A stretch of DNA of 64,000 nucleotides from Providencia vermicola (GTDB lineage: Bacteria > Pseudomonadota > Gammaproteobacteria > Enterobacterales > Enterobacteriaceae), in the NCBI RefSeq assembly GCF_010748935.1, contig NZ_CP048796.1, positions 3,971,001 through 4,035,000 on the forward strand, read 5' to 3'. The number at the start of each line of letters is the position of its first letter. Position 1 is the first letter of the stretch. This document shows, piece by piece, positions 10,751 to 21,099 of the stretch. The notes beneath the pieces were generated by a model. The model saw only the letters and a list, made by a program, of their open reading frames with translations, searched no databases and was not told the origin of the DNA. The position numbers and the translations under genes are program-made.

Positions 10751-10963
10751 TTATTTATTGAGATCTGCACTCATTGTCACGAAATTACCAACACGCGCAC
10801 TGGTAATTTTGTAGCTGTCCGCACCCGCCTCTTTTGCTTTCTGAGCAATCATAGCTTCGGTAGAAGCTAGCGTGTCACCCGTTGCTGTAACCGTTTGAGC
10901 TGAAGCGCCGAAAGCCACTAAAGATAACAATGAAGCTGTTGTTAATGTTTTAATCATGTTCAT
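10751..10963 (-). CDS. Small secreted YhcN/BhsA-family (DUF1471) protein
   Basis: 70 residues. A signal peptide (MIKTLTTASLLSLVAFGASA, cut after ASA) precedes a short mature domain ending VGNFVTMSADLNK. The pattern EAMIAQKAKEAGADSYKITSARVGN is typical of the DUF1471 family (BhsA, McbA, YhcN, YjfN), small periplasmic stress or biofilm proteins. Which paralogue it matches cannot be told. It stands alone between the tRNA operon and orn. Confidence 0.8.
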   Translation of the reverse strand: MNMIKTLTTASLLSLVAFGASAQTVTATGDTLASTEAMIAQKAKEAGADSYKITSARVGNFVTMSADLNK

Positions 10964-11244
10964 AATTTTTATCCTTTAATTTTATCGTTAAAATTGACTT
11001 GATAACCCTTGTTATCTGCTATGCCATTAATTTAACCTCAAGTTACCGCAAATAAAAGCAACTAAATTTTGCTTTGTTTATCAATTTTTTTGAATAAAAA
11101 TAGCGAGATCAGCACTTCATCCTATTAGGAAAATAAGTCATGAATACGTCAACAATAACGAGGAGTTAAAGAAGGTCAGTTACTAACATAAATAGGCCAC
11201 TTATCGGTGGCCCATCTATTTTTAATCGCCTGGTCTAATAGGCT
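10964..11244. other. Intergenic region with a terminator-like hairpin for orn
   Basis: No gene seen. On the minus strand, GGCCAC-6-GTGGCC (11195-11212) lies about 30 bases after the orn stop and is followed by TATTTATG. It is a plausible orn terminator without a strong T-run. The rest presumably holds the promoter of the YhcN-type gene. Confidence 0.5.
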
Positions 11245-11787
11245 TTATTTAATAAAAGTTTCGCGGTAATAGGCTAATTCAGCAATGGATTCACGAATAT
11301 CATCTAATGCTTGATGAGTACCTTTTTTCGTAAATCCCCCCAGTATTTCCGGTTTCCAACGACGAGCTAGCTCTTTTAATGTGCTGACATCAAGGTAGCG
11401 ATAATGGAAATAACTTTCTAATTCAGGCATATAGCGAAATAAAAAACGACGATCTTGACCAACACTATTACCACAAATTGGTGAAGCGCCTTTTGGCACC
11501 CACTGCTCTAAGAAAGCAATCGTCGCTAATTCAGCGTCATGTTCACTGAACGTACTGCTTTTAACACGTTCAACTAATCCACTTCCTGTATGCGTATTGA
11601 CATTCCATTCGTCCATCAAATCCAATTGCGCTTGTGTTTGATGAATCGCAATGACAGGACCTTGTGCTAAAATATTAAGTTGACTGTCCGTAACAATAGT
11701 CGCGATTTCGATAATACGGTCACGCTCAGGATCGAGACCGGTCATTTCTAAATCGATCCAGATTAAATTATTCTCATTCTTTTGCAT
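11245..11787 (-). CDS. orn: Oligoribonuclease
   Basis: 180 residues starting [18 protein letters not shown], in line with the E. coli protein. DEDDh exonuclease motifs: [26 protein letters not shown], and the C-terminal H-x4-D in [12 protein letters not shown]. It degrades two- to five-nucleotide RNAs (and pGpG) to mononucleotides and is essential in E. coli. I chose the second of two adjacent ATGs because AGGG lies six bases upstream; a longer reading to 11871 adds a non-conserved N-terminus. Divergent from rsgA. Confidence 0.96.
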   Translation of the reverse strand: MQKNENNLIWIDLEMTGLDPERDRIIEIATIVTDSQLNILAQGPVIAIHQTQAQLDLMDEWNVNTHTGSGLVERVKSSTFSEHDAELATIAFLEQWVPKGASPICGNSVGQDRRFLFRYMPELESYFHYRYLDVSTLKELARRWKPEILGGFTKKGTHQALDDIRESIAELAYYRETFIK

Positions 11788-11904
11788 CATATACCCTAAC
11801 TTGATCCGGTGGAATTCGTGTATGATAGCGCGTTTGAGGTATCGACGCGATCCACTCAATGAAGCAAACAAAAAAACTCAGCCAACAATATCAAGAGAGG
11901 TCAG

Positions 11905-12957
11905 GTGGCTAAGCAGAAATTGTCAAAAGGCCAGCAGCGCCGCGTGCAGGCAAATCATCAAAAAAGACTGAAAAAACAAAATGTCACTGAAATTGATGAT
12001 AGTCAACTAGGAGAAGCACAAGAAGGGCTAGTTATCAGCCGGTTTGGACAACATGCTGATATTGAAGCCAATGACGGTACATTGCAGCGTTGTAACTTGC
12101 GCCGCACTATCTCGTCTCTTGTGACTGGCGACCGTGTTGTTTGGCGCCCGGCACTGAATACGCAAACAGATAACAAGGTGAACGGCATTGTCGAAGCGGT
12201 TCATGAGCGCCGCTCAGTCTTAACACGACCTGACTATTATGACGGGCTGAAACCCATTGCTGCGAATATTGACCAAATCGTGGTGGTTTCGGCAATCCTA
12301 CCGGAACTTTCTCTCAATATTATTGACCGCTATTTAGTGGCTTGTGAAACCGTTGGTATTCAACCAATTATTGTTCTGAATAAAATTGACCTGTTAGACC
12401 AAGAGAACCGCGAATGGGTCAGTGAGCTGATGACGATTTATCGCGATATTGGCTACCAAGTCCTCGAGGTATCCAGTCATACCAACGAAGGAATGGAAGC
12501 GCTCACTAACTTATTAGAAGGCAAAATATCGGTCTTTGTGGGGCAGTCCGGCGTGGGTAAATCCAGTTTACTGAATGCATTATTACCACATAATGAGGAA
12601 GCTATTTTAGTAAATGAAGTGTCTGACACCTCGGGGTTGGGCCAACACACGACAACAACGGCGCGCTTGTATCACTTCCCTCATGGAGGTGACGTTATCG
12701 ACTCTCCGGGCGTACGTGAATTTGGCTTATGGCACCTTTCAACGGAACAAGTCACCAAAGGATTTGTCGAATTTAAAGATTATTTAGGTGGCTGTAAGTT
12801 CCGAGATTGTAAACATTTGGATGATCCCGGCTGCCTACTGCGTGAAGCAACAGAAGATGGGAAAATCGCGGAATCACGCTTTGAAAATTACCACCGTATT
12901 TTAGAAAGCATGGAGCAAGTGAAACCGCGTGGTAATTTCACGGGGAAAGAGAAATAA
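11905..12957 (+). CDS. rsgA: Ribosome biogenesis GTPase RsgA
   Basis: 350 residues from a GTG start with AGAGAGG upstream ([17 protein letters not shown]). An OB-fold N-terminal domain is followed by the circularly permuted GTPase: G4 NKID, then G1 GQSGVGKSS, then G3 DSPG. The zinc knuckle is C-x4-C-x-H-x5-C ([14 protein letters not shown]). It checks late 30S subunit maturation. Divergent from orn and upstream of psd, as in E. coli. Confidence 0.97.
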   Translation: MAKQKLSKGQQRRVQANHQKRLKKQNVTEIDDSQLGEAQEGLVISRFGQHADIEANDGTLQRCNLRRTISSLVTGDRVVWRPALNTQTDNKVNGIVEAVHERRSVLTRPDYYDGLKPIAANIDQIVVVSAILPELSLNIIDRYLVACETVGIQPIIVLNKIDLLDQENREWVSELMTIYRDIGYQVLEVSSHTNEGMEALTNLLEGKISVFVGQSGVGKSSLLNALLPHNEEAILVNEVSDTSGLGQHTTTTARLYHFPHGGDVIDSPGVREFGLWHLSTEQVTKGFVEFKDYLGGCKFRDCKHLDDPGCLLREATEDGKIAESRFENYHRILESMEQVKPRGNFTGKEK

Positions 12958-12970
12958 ACCGGCTTAAAAC

Positions 12971-12994
12971 GTAAGTATGTGCTTACATTTTTTT
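12971..12994 (+). terminator. Rho-independent terminator after rsgA
   Basis: Stem GTAAG (12971-12975) / CTTAC (12982-12986), six-base loop, then A and a run of seven T (12988-12994). It lies 14 bases after the rsgA stop. The stem is short but the T-run is good. Confidence 0.7.
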
Positions 12995-13114
12995 ATGGAC
13001 GCACAGGCTAAAGGTAAAGATTTTTAAGCCCATCGAAACAAAATAGCCTATTTAAAAAAGCAAAGGTACAATAACGCCTTTTTGCTAACTGGCCTTTTCG
13101 AATTTGAGGTTAAC

Positions 13115-14026
13115 GTGCTAGATAAGATTAAAATACGTTTACAATATTTATTACCAAAACAAGGTCTTACACAACTTGCGGGCTGGTTTGCCAACAAGCA
13201 AGCTGGCTTCATCACTCAGTGGGCCATAAAACTATTTGCTAAAGCCTATAAAGTGGATATGAGTGAAGCACAAAAAAGCGAATTCACCGCTTATGCCACG
13301 TTTAATGATTTTTTTGTACGACCATTGAAAGACGAAGTTCGCCCATTGGTTGAAGGTCAACATCAATTAGCCCAACCTGCTGATGGCGCTGTCAGCCAAT
13401 TAGGCCCAATTCAAGACGGTCACATTTTCCAAGCCAAAGGTCACAATTATACGGTGGAAGCTTTACTGGCGGGTAACTATCAGTTGGCAGAAAAATTTCG
13501 TCACGGCGACTTTATTACCACTTACTTATCTCCAAGTGATTATCACCGTGTTCATATGCCTTGTGATGGTTTATTAACCGAAATGATTTATGTTCCTGGG
13601 GATCTTTTCTCTGTGAACCCACTCACTGCCGCCAATGTACCGAATTTATTTGCACGTAATGAGCGCCTGATTTGTGTGTTTAAAACCGAGATAGGTCTGA
13701 TGGTACAAATTTTAGTTGGTGCAACAATTGTCGGTAGTATTGAAACCGTCTGGAGTGGCTGCGTTAATGATCAACGCCAAGGTATTATTCAGCGTTGGAC
13801 TTATCCAGACCAATTAACTGAAAATGCGGTATTCCTGAAAAAAGGCGAGGAAATGGGTCGTTTCAAACTTGGCTCAACCGTTATCAACCTGTTCGAGGCT
13901 AATACAATCCGTTTCAATTCTTCACTGATCCCAGGTTATGCTACCCGTATGGGTGAGCTATTAGCTGAAACGGTCACAAATGACACTTTAGCGGCGGCTA
14001 CCGCTGAACAAACAGAAACTCAGTAA
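13115..14026 (+). CDS. psd: Phosphatidylserine decarboxylase proenzyme
   Basis: 303 residues from a GTG start ([18 protein letters not shown]) with GAGG five bases upstream; a TTG at 13082 would add an unconserved extension. The self-cleavage motif LGST ([11 protein letters not shown]) marks the split into beta and pyruvoyl-bearing alpha chains. DYHRVHMP carries the conserved catalytic histidines. It makes phosphatidylethanolamine at the inner membrane. It is followed after 33 bases by mscM, the psd-mscM pair of E. coli. Confidence 0.96.
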   Translation: MLDKIKIRLQYLLPKQGLTQLAGWFANKQAGFITQWAIKLFAKAYKVDMSEAQKSEFTAYATFNDFFVRPLKDEVRPLVEGQHQLAQPADGAVSQLGPIQDGHIFQAKGHNYTVEALLAGNYQLAEKFRHGDFITTYLSPSDYHRVHMPCDGLLTEMIYVPGDLFSVNPLTAANVPNLFARNERLICVFKTEIGLMVQILVGATIVGSIETVWSGCVNDQRQGIIQRWTYPDQLTENAVFLKKGEEMGRFKLGSTVINLFEANTIRFNSSLIPGYATRMGELLAETVTNDTLAAATAEQTETQ

Positions 14027-14059
14027 TACTCAATTAATGATTTGAAGGAGCTCCCGACT

Positions 14060-17000
14060 GTGCGCTTGATTATCAGTTTTTTTTTCAGCCTGCTAATCGC
14101 CTTTTCTGCGGCTGGGGCTCCTAATACCACGCTAAATGAAGCACAGATTAAGCAGGAGCTGTCTCAACTAGATCCTAGCAAAAATCCCAAAGATGCGGAG
14201 ATAGCGCAAGCTTTACAAGGCGCTCTCAACTGGATCAGTGAAGCCAATGAAGCGGATGCTAGAGCCAAGTCTTACCAAGACGCCATTGATAATTTCCCTA
14301 AAATTATTAAAGGGTTAAGGCAAGAATTGCTCAATGAAAGTGATGAGCCACCGGCTATCCCTGCCAATATCAGTTTGTCTGAGCTTGAACAACAAATTAT
14401 TCAAGTCAGTAGCCAACTACTTGAACAAGGAAGAAAAACTCAGCAAGAACAAGATAAAGGACGTGAGATTAGTGAGTCACTCAGTGCGCTTCCCAAGCAG
14501 TTGTCAGAGTCACGACGCTTGCTTTCTGAAGCGGCTTTTCGTTTACAATCGCTAAGTACGCCCTCGACACCATTAGCGGAAGCGCAGTCAATCCTTGCTC
14601 AAGCAGAAGTAAGTGCTCGCAAATCCGAAGTTAATGAATTGGAAATGGCACAGTTATCAGCCAATAACCGCCAAGAGATTTCCCGTGTCACATTAGAGAT
14701 CAATAAAAAACGCTATAACCGGCTAGAACTTGAACTGCAAAAATTGCGTGAAGTGCAAAACACGTTACGTCAGCAAAAAGCCGTATTAGCCCTTGAGCAT
14801 ACTGAAATGCTGGCTGAGCAAGGCGAGCTGACCCCTTTTCTAAAAGAACAAATTGATATTAACCGCAAATTGTCACAAGAGCTAACTGACCAAGCGGTTC
14901 GCATGAACAACATCAGTACTAGCCAAGCAGAAATTTCCTCGGGTATCCAAGATGCACGCCAAGCACTCACCACTATTCGTGAACAAGCACAATGGCTTGA
15001 TGGTTCAAGTACGTTAGGAGAAGCCTTACGCACTCAGCTATCACGCCTACCTGAGATCCCTAAAAGCCAACAGCTTAACCGTGATATGGCTGACTTACGT
15101 GTGCAAAGGCTAAACTATGAAGACATGCTTGATCGGCTATCCAAGCTGGATACTGCCACACAAGAAACTGAAAATAATTTAAGCCCAGCACAAGCACAAG
15201 TTTATTCATCGCTGATCAAAACGCGTAAAGAGCTGCTCACGGCACTGATTTCAGGCTTTGATACTGAAATGCTTGAGCTAACGAAATTAAACGTAGCCAC
15301 TAGCCAGCTCACCGATGCATTGAAAGATGTAAAAGATGCCTCACACCGTTATCTGTTTTGGGTCGCTGACGCACCGCCAGTAACGCTCCACTATCCTGTC
15401 TTACTGATCACTGATATTACCCAGTTGCTCTCTTTAGACACCTTATCGCAACTGACCGGTGCCTTAAAGGTGATGCTGACGACCCAAGATACTTTTTTGT
15501 ATCTGCTCGGCTCAATCATTTTAGTTATCTTCAGTATTAGCACTCGTAAGCATTATCAGGATTTTCTTGATCGCGCTAGCTTACGTATTGGTAAAGTCAC
15601 CCAAGACCATTTTTACCTCACTGTACGAACCATTTTTTGGTCTATCATTGTGGCGCTACCACTCCCGATGATGTGGTCCGCCATTGGCTACGGGTTACAA
15701 AGTGCATGGCAATACCCGATGGCGGCGGCGATAGGTTATGGCGTCAGCGCGACGACGCCGGTGCTATGGCTGTTTATGATCAGTGAAACCTTCTCTCGCC
15801 CCACAGGGTTATTTATTGCACACTTCGGCTGGGATAAAGATGCCGTAAAACGTGCGATGCGTTACTATCGCCTCGCTATTTTCGTTATTGTCCCCTTGAT
15901 GATGGCGCTGATTACTTTTGAGTATTACAGTGACAGAGAATTCGCCTCAACCATTGGTCGCTTCTGTTTCTTGTTACTATGCTTTGCATTGAGTTTAATG
16001 ACCAATAACTTGCGTCGCACACACGTTCCACTCTACCTTGATAGACATGGCTCAGGCGATAATCTCATCAACAAGGCATTATGGTGGATGCTACTCGGTG
16101 CACCAGTCGTCGCTGCCTTTTTCTCTCTGTTAGGTTATTTTTCAACTTCTCAAGCCCTGCTCGGTCGTTTAGAAACCTCGGTTGCCATCTGGTTTGTGTT
16201 ATTAATTATCTATCATACTATCCGCCGTTGGATGTCAATTCAGCGTCGTAAACTCGCCTTTGAACGCGCCAAACAGCGTCGTGCAGACATCTTAGCCCAG
16301 CGGGCAAAAGGAGAGGATGACTCACAACAGCCAAACGCCAGTGGAGAAGGTAGTATTGATATTGATGAGCAAGTGATTGACCTTGATGCGATCAGCGCAC
16401 AATCCGTCGGCTTAGTACGTTCGATACTTACGATGATTGCCTTAGTCTCTCTGATTTGGCTATGGTCTGAGCTGCACACTGCATTTTCGTTCCTTGAAAA
16501 TATTCGCTTGTGGGATGTCACCTCTACCATTAATGGTGTTGATACTGTGCAACCAATCACGATGGGATCGATTTTTATCGCCATCTTGATCATCATTGTC
16601 ACCACGCAATTAGTCAGAAATTTACCTGCATTGCTTGAGTTAGCGGTGTTACAGCATTTAGATTTAACCCCTGGCACGGGTTATGCCATAACCACACTGA
16701 CGAAGTACTCACTCACTATCATAGGCACCATTGTTGGTTTCTCTATGTTGGGGATCGATTGGTCGAAATTACAGTGGTTAGTCGCCGCCATGGGGGTTGG
16801 GTTAGGCTTTGGTTTACAAGAGATCTTTGCCAATATCATTTCCGGTCTAATGATCTTGTTTGAAAAACCTATCCGAATTGGTGATACCGTCACCATACGC
16901 AATTTAACGGGTAGTATTACTAAGATTAACACCCGTGCGACCACCCTGACTGATTGGGATAGAAAAGAAATTATTGTGCCCAATAAGGCCTTTATTACAG

Positions 17001-17401
17001 AACAGTTTATCAACTGGTCTCTCTCTGACACCATCACACGTATTGTTATGACTATCCCTGCTCCTGCGGATGCAGACAGCCAGCAAGTCACCTCCATCAT
17101 TCTCAGCGCGGCTGAACGTTCGAGCATGATATTGGATAACCCGAATCCTGAAGTTTATTTGGTCGATTTACAACAGGGTATTCAGATTTTCGAATTACGC
17201 GTCTATGCTGGCGAAATGGGGCACCGCTTACCAGCACGGCACGAAATCCATCAAAATATATTGGCGGCATTTGCAGAACAAGGGATTACCTTGCCATTCC
17301 CTCCATTCCAAGCACGCGTGGATATACGTGATAATGCATTACAAAGTGCAACGAATAATCTTGCAGGTCGCAATCCTCCACGTAAATCAGGAGAGCTATA
17401 A
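14060..17401 (+). CDS. mscM: Mechanosensitive channel MscM (YjeP)
   Basis: 1113 residues from a GTG start (MRLIISFFFSLLIAFSAAGA) with AAGGAG upstream; the TTG at 14042 overlaps that site. A signal peptide is followed by a large coiled-coil periplasmic domain (about 25-440), several membrane helices, and the C-terminal MscS pore: VAAMGVGLGFGLQEIFANIISGL and the beta domain KPIRIGDTVTIRN. It gives miniconductance gating in osmotic down-shock. Length matches E. coli MscM (1107). Probably co-transcribed with psd. Confidence 0.94.
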   Translation: MRLIISFFFSLLIAFSAAGAPNTTLNEAQIKQELSQLDPSKNPKDAEIAQALQGALNWISEANEADARAKSYQDAIDNFPKIIKGLRQELLNESDEPPAIPANISLSELEQQIIQVSSQLLEQGRKTQQEQDKGREISESLSALPKQLSESRRLLSEAAFRLQSLSTPSTPLAEAQSILAQAEVSARKSEVNELEMAQLSANNRQEISRVTLEINKKRYNRLELELQKLREVQNTLRQQKAVLALEHTEMLAEQGELTPFLKEQIDINRKLSQELTDQAVRMNNISTSQAEISSGIQDARQALTTIREQAQWLDGSSTLGEALRTQLSRLPEIPKSQQLNRDMADLRVQRLNYEDMLDRLSKLDTATQETENNLSPAQAQVYSSLIKTRKELLTALISGFDTEMLELTKLNVATSQLTDALKDVKDASHRYLFWVADAPPVTLHYPVLLITDITQLLSLDTLSQLTGALKVMLTTQDTFLYLLGSIILVIFSISTRKHYQDFLDRASLRIGKVTQDHFYLTVRTIFWSIIVALPLPMMWSAIGYGLQSAWQYPMAAAIGYGVSATTPVLWLFMISETFSRPTGLFIAHFGWDKDAVKRAMRYYRLAIFVIVPLMMALITFEYYSDREFASTIGRFCFLLLCFALSLMTNNLRRTHVPLYLDRHGSGDNLINKALWWMLLGAPVVAAFFSLLGYFSTSQALLGRLETSVAIWFVLLIIYHTIRRWMSIQRRKLAFERAKQRRADILAQRAKGEDDSQQPNASGEGSIDIDEQVIDLDAISAQSVGLVRSILTMIALVSLIWLWSELHTAFSFLENIRLWDVTSTINGVDTVQPITMGSIFIAILIIIVTTQLVRNLPALLELAVLQHLDLTPGTGYAITTLTKYSLTIIGTIVGFSMLGIDWSKLQWLVAAMGVGLGFGLQEIFANIISGLMILFEKPIRIGDTVTIRNLTGSITKINTRATTLTDWDRKEIIVPNKAFITEQFINWSLSDTITRIVMTIPAPADADSQQVTSIILSAAERSSMILDNPNPEVYLVDLQQGIQIFELRVYAGEMGHRLPARHEIHQNILAAFAEQGITLPFPPFQARVDIRDNALQSATNNLAGRNPPRKSGEL

Positions 17402-17413
17402 CCGCAGAACTTA

Positions 17414-17441
17414 ATGGTCAATAACTTAGGTTATTGACCAT
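17414..17441. terminator. Strong inverted repeat downstream of mscM
   Basis: A perfect 12-bp stem ATGGTCAATAAC / GTTATTGACCAT with a four-base loop, 12 bases after the mscM stop. It is followed by GATACTAATTTTT rather than an immediate T-run. It probably ends or attenuates the psd-mscM transcript before the small gene at 17466. Confidence 0.6.
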
Positions 17442-17465
17442 GATACTAATTTTTAAGGTAGTGAA

Positions 17466-17795
17466 ATGAAAGCACCTATTGATCCACAAGATGAGCAGGT
17501 TTTATTACGAGTCACTCAATTTGATAAAGTTGGCTCGATCCTCTTTTTCCTGATCCCATTGATTATCTTGTTAGTCGTCGGAAAATCATTTGCCGTCTAT
17601 ATACTCTATTTATGGCAAGCGCTTTCCCTACTCTATATTGTGGTTTATCGCATGTTGGTGAGTAAATTATCAACCAAAGCGTTACAGTTAAATGTACGTA
17701 GAGGCTGGGGATACAATCGGTTTTATCGTATGAGTTGGGCCTATCTCGTGCTATCGATCATTATCATGGTGGGATATCGGATCATATCCCACTGA
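17466..17795 (+). CDS. Small integral membrane protein of unknown function
   Basis: 109 residues, ATG start with a purine-rich AAGGTAGTGAA upstream. Three hydrophobic helices are visible: ILFFLIPLIILLVVG (about 30-44), AVYILYLWQALSLLYIVVY (about 48-67) and WAYLVLSIIIMVGYRI near the C-terminus. A basic loop lies between the second and third. I do not recognise a family. It sits between mscM and a convergent Sel1 gene; nothing in the context tells its function. Confidence 0.75.
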   Translation: MKAPIDPQDEQVLLRVTQFDKVGSILFFLIPLIILLVVGKSFAVYILYLWQALSLLYIVVYRMLVSKLSTKALQLNVRRGWGYNRFYRMSWAYLVLSIIIMVGYRIISH

Positions 17796-17807
17796 GTTTA
17801 CTGTTCG

Positions 17808-18608
17808 TCAGCTCGCCTTAGCGCCATAGGATTGAATATAATTCTCAGCGAGTTGCTGTGCTTGTTTTAAGTCATTTTCATTTAATTGCTCGGCAATTTT
17901 ATTTTGCAATTTCTGGCTCTCTTTATTACCACTATAAACTGCGGTTGCCAGCCAAGCATAAGCCTGTTGCAGGTTTTTCTTGACGCCTTTCCCTTCTGAA
18001 TACATGACACCTAAACGATCTTGCGCTTTTGCATCACGCTGTTTAGCTGCTTTACGGAACCAAAACACGGCTTTTTCATTATCCTGATCAACACCGCTAC
18101 CAATTGAATACATTTGGCCGATGTGGAATTGCGCAATGACATTGCCACCTTGCGCTGCTTTCCTAAACCAATAAGCTGCTTTTTCGAGATCTTGTGCGAC
18201 ACCAAGCCCTTGTGCATACATCATCGCCATGTTGGTTTCTGCACGGGTGTCATTTTGTTTAGCGGCTTGTTGATACCAAAGCATCGCCTTATCGTAGTCT
18301 CGACGCACACCGAAACCATTCACATACATCGTACCTAATTGGAATTGTGCATCAGAATTACCTCGGTCACCTGCTTTAATAAACCATTCCGCTGCAATTT
18401 TTGAGTCCTGAGAAACGCCATTGCCTTTAAAATAGCGCTGACCTAGAAGGTATTGCGCTGTTGGATCACCTTTTTGTGCTAACTGCGTAATTTGCTCTAT
18501 GGTCTGTTGAGGAGGTGCCGATTTTGTCGACGGCGTGGCAAGTAACAGTGAACTATAGCAAACAGAACCTAATAAGAGCGCTAACGCAATTTTTTTCATC
18601 CTAAACAA
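17808..18608 (-). CDS. Secreted Sel1-repeat protein
   Basis: 266 residues. Signal peptide (KKIALALLLGSVCYSSLLLA), then five 36-residue Sel1-like (TPR-related) repeats with the core LGxxYxxGxGV: LGQRYFKGNGV, LGTMYVNGFGV, MAMMYAQGLGV, IGQMYSIGSGV and LGVMYSEGKGV, each with an AAxWFxKAA helix. It is an exported protein-interaction scaffold; no specific partner can be named. Convergent with the small membrane protein gene, 12 bases apart. Confidence 0.88.
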   Translation of the reverse strand: MFRMKKIALALLLGSVCYSSLLLATPSTKSAPPQQTIEQITQLAQKGDPTAQYLLGQRYFKGNGVSQDSKIAAEWFIKAGDRGNSDAQFQLGTMYVNGFGVRRDYDKAMLWYQQAAKQNDTRAETNMAMMYAQGLGVAQDLEKAAYWFRKAAQGGNVIAQFHIGQMYSIGSGVDQDNEKAVFWFRKAAKQRDAKAQDRLGVMYSEGKGVKKNLQQAYAWLATAVYSGNKESQKLQNKIAEQLNENDLKQAQQLAENYIQSYGAKAS

Positions 18609-19255
18609 CCCTCAACAGTGCAAAATACCGACTGAGAAAACAGTGTGATCCATTATTATCGGCAGGCTGCGGTTTGACTATAGCCTAAACTCACAGCCGA
18701 CTCGTCATAGTTTAATGCGACTTTCATACAGAAAGAATAGGAAAATTGAGTTTATTACTGATTTAGCACATTTTTTACTTTTATTATAGAAACTGAGGTA
18801 TTTCCTGACCAAGTTAAATAAAAACAGACTGTTCTCTAAAAAAATAAGACAGAATTATTTATAGTGCGCATCAATGAGTATGGTTTAACCTCACCCATTC
18901 AGTAAGACAGTATTAAGCGATGTATCTCTACCCGTCCCCTTATTTTATGCAACCGCTATTGCAATAACGCATTTATTTTCTGCGTGATTATTCCATGAAT
19001 CGTATTGAATGACTGACTATGGCCACGGGATGTTACAATAGCGTGACCCAGCTTTCCGTACTCACAACACTTCCTTCTTTTATTTTTCTCAAATAAAAAT
19101 AAAATCTATTTTTATGTTTTTATATAAATCCGATTTAATAAAGGAATATTTATCCGTGATGCTATTGACTATGTTAACGCCAATATCGAGTATAAATAAT
19201 TAGAGGCAGTATAATTTGCCTCTAATTTGGAATAATCTCTTTTTCGTGTTGTCAG
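18609..19255. other. Intergenic region at a synteny junction; yigL hairpin
   Basis: 647 bases without a convincing gene, AT-rich. It separates the block that in E. coli lies at the hflC-mscM locus from the block around uvrD/cyaA. Near its right end, ATTAGAGGCA (19199-19208) / TGCCTCTAAT (19217-19226) is a perfect 10-bp stem past the yigL stop, the likely yigL terminator. I saw no tRNA, integrase or IS fragment. Confidence 0.6.
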
Positions 19256-20074
19256 TTAACCAACAGGATGAGTGAGATACAGTTTTCTCAGGTAGTTTGC
19301 TACCGCATCATCTGCATTAGAGCCAATAATTTCAAGTTGTGGTAATTCATCTTTGAGCATTTGATGAGCATTTTCCATAATGCAGCCTTTACCTGATAAG
19401 GTCAGCATTTCTTTATCGTTCATCCCATCACCAAAGGCGATACAATCATGAACTTGATAGCCCTGCAACGCCGCAACTTGTTGCAACGCTTCACCTTTAG
19501 AGACCACTCCAGCCATCACTTCAAGGCAACTACGTAATGAAAATGTCACATTGACGCGGTCTTGCCAACGCTCACGGATCCGATTTTGTAAATCGACTAA
19601 CAAGTCGTGATCTTCACTCGTGTAATAGACTTTACACACGTCAGAAGTATCAAAGTTATCGCGCTCAAATAAGGTATATTGAAACACGGATTCTTTGAAA
19701 AACTCTTTTTGTTCAGGGCTTTCGCGGTTAATAAACCAGTCATCACCACTGTAATAGTTAGTCACAAGATCAGGATTATCGAAGTCCATCAAGCACAATT
19801 CATGTGCAATGTCAGGATCAACATTATGTTTAAAAATCAGTTCGCCCTTTGTATTGTGAACTCGAGCACCATTGGAGGTGATCATATAAGCATCAATACC
19901 TAAACCATCTCTAATTTGTGCAACATCCACATGGTGGCGGCCCGTTGCAAACACAAAATGGATATCTTGTGTTTCGACTAACTGTTTCAACGTTTCCTTG
20001 GTAAAAGAGGTCAAATCATGATTGGGAGATAAAAGCGTACCATCCAAATCAGAAGCAACAACAGGATATTTCAT
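19256..20074 (-). CDS. yigL: HAD-superfamily phosphatase YigL (pyridoxal phosphate phosphatase)
   Basis: 272 residues, Cof/IIB HAD hydrolase. Motif I DLDGTLLSPNH at residues 9-19, motif II in FATGRHH, motif III Lys in SKGEAL and motif IV GDGMNDKEML. E. coli YigL dephosphorylates pyridoxal phosphate and sugar phosphates and is the target of SgrS small-RNA regulation in the pldB-yigL mRNA. Gene order pldB-yigL is kept, 13 bases apart, so SgrS control may apply but is not shown. Confidence 0.92.
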   Translation of the reverse strand: MKYPVVASDLDGTLLSPNHDLTSFTKETLKQLVETQDIHFVFATGRHHVDVAQIRDGLGIDAYMITSNGARVHNTKGELIFKHNVDPDIAHELCLMDFDNPDLVTNYYSGDDWFINRESPEQKEFFKESVFQYTLFERDNFDTSDVCKVYYTSEDHDLLVDLQNRIRERWQDRVNVTFSLRSCLEVMAGVVSKGEALQQVAALQGYQVHDCIAFGDGMNDKEMLTLSGKGCIMENAHQMLKDELPQLEIIGSNADDAVANYLRKLYLTHPVG

Positions 20075-20087
20075 AAATCATTCCTAA

Positions 20088-21083
20088 CTAATACTGCTCA
20101 AAAAAATCACAGATTGCATTAAGTGCCATCGCTCTTAGTGCATCCACTTCAAACAGGATTTCATGGTGTGCCCCTTCTATCACGAGAGGTAATTTTTCTT
20201 CTCTTCCTGTTTGTGCTTTTTGCCGACTTTGACAAAAAGCCTGTAGCTCTCGATTGCTGACCACTTTATCTTCACTTGCTTCTAGTAGCATCAGTGGTAC
20301 ATCAATTTCTCCCGCTCTTGCAATCAGCTCATCACCAATTGCAAAACTTTCTTTTAGCCAATGATAAGTTGGCCCTCCAAGACGCAAGTCAGGATAGTCG
20401 GCATAATAACGCAAATAACGCCGATAGCGCTCTTGACTGTGTGTCAGGACGTTAATCATATAAGGTAATGGCTGCCATTTACCCGTCGATACCGCATACT
20501 CATTACGCACACTTTGGTGTAATTCTGCCCTATCAACAATAAAGCTGGCTAGCCAATGTGGTATAGGTAAATTAATCCCAATCATAGGCGCACAAAGCGC
20601 AGCCGCATCAAAAGTCACCTTATCTCGCAATAAGTAGCCTCCTAGGATCGCTCCTCCCATCGAGTGGGCTAAGGCATAACATTTGAGATAATGCCGACAT
20701 TGCACTTCAAGTTCAATAAACTTTGCAAAATCATCGATATAATCAGTGAACTTTTCAACGTGCCCTTTTTGTGGATCGGCAAGCATACGTCCTGATCGTC
20801 CCTGCCCTCGATGATCCACAATAAAGACATCAAAGCCAAGATGATAAAAGTCATAAGCAACTTCAGGATATTTCACATAGCTTTCACTACGCCCTGGAGA
20901 GATCACAATGGCTTTACTGTGCTGAGAATTGATAAAACGAACGTAACGGATAGGCACATCATCTACCCCCAAAAATTCAGCTTCCTCTCGCTGTATCCAG
21001 AAATCCAAAAGAGGCCCGTTGGTAAACGCAGCAAATTGAGCTTCTCGATTTAACCAGCTCTCTTTTAGCTTCTCAGGGGTCAT
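20088..21083 (-). CDS. pldB: Lysophospholipase L2
   Basis: 331 residues from the ATG giving MTPEKLKESWLNREAQF, with AAGGAT upstream. An ATG-like start 11 codons earlier would overlap recQ. Alpha/beta hydrolase: the nucleophile is in ALAHSMGGAI (HSMGG), with IDHRGQGRSGR and a late His in EGAHHEILFE. It hydrolyses lysophospholipids at the inner membrane. It follows recQ after 16 bases; the rhtC and rhtB genes that separate them in E. coli are absent. Confidence 0.93.
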   Translation of the reverse strand: MTPEKLKESWLNREAQFAAFTNGPLLDFWIQREEAEFLGVDDVPIRYVRFINSQHSKAIVISPGRSESYVKYPEVAYDFYHLGFDVFIVDHRGQGRSGRMLADPQKGHVEKFTDYIDDFAKFIELEVQCRHYLKCYALAHSMGGAILGGYLLRDKVTFDAAALCAPMIGINLPIPHWLASFIVDRAELHQSVRNEYAVSTGKWQPLPYMINVLTHSQERYRRYLRYYADYPDLRLGGPTYHWLKESFAIGDELIARAGEIDVPLMLLEASEDKVVSNRELQAFCQSRQKAQTGREEKLPLVIEGAHHEILFEVDALRAMALNAICDFFEQY

Positions 21084-21099
21084 TATATTTATCCTTTCG

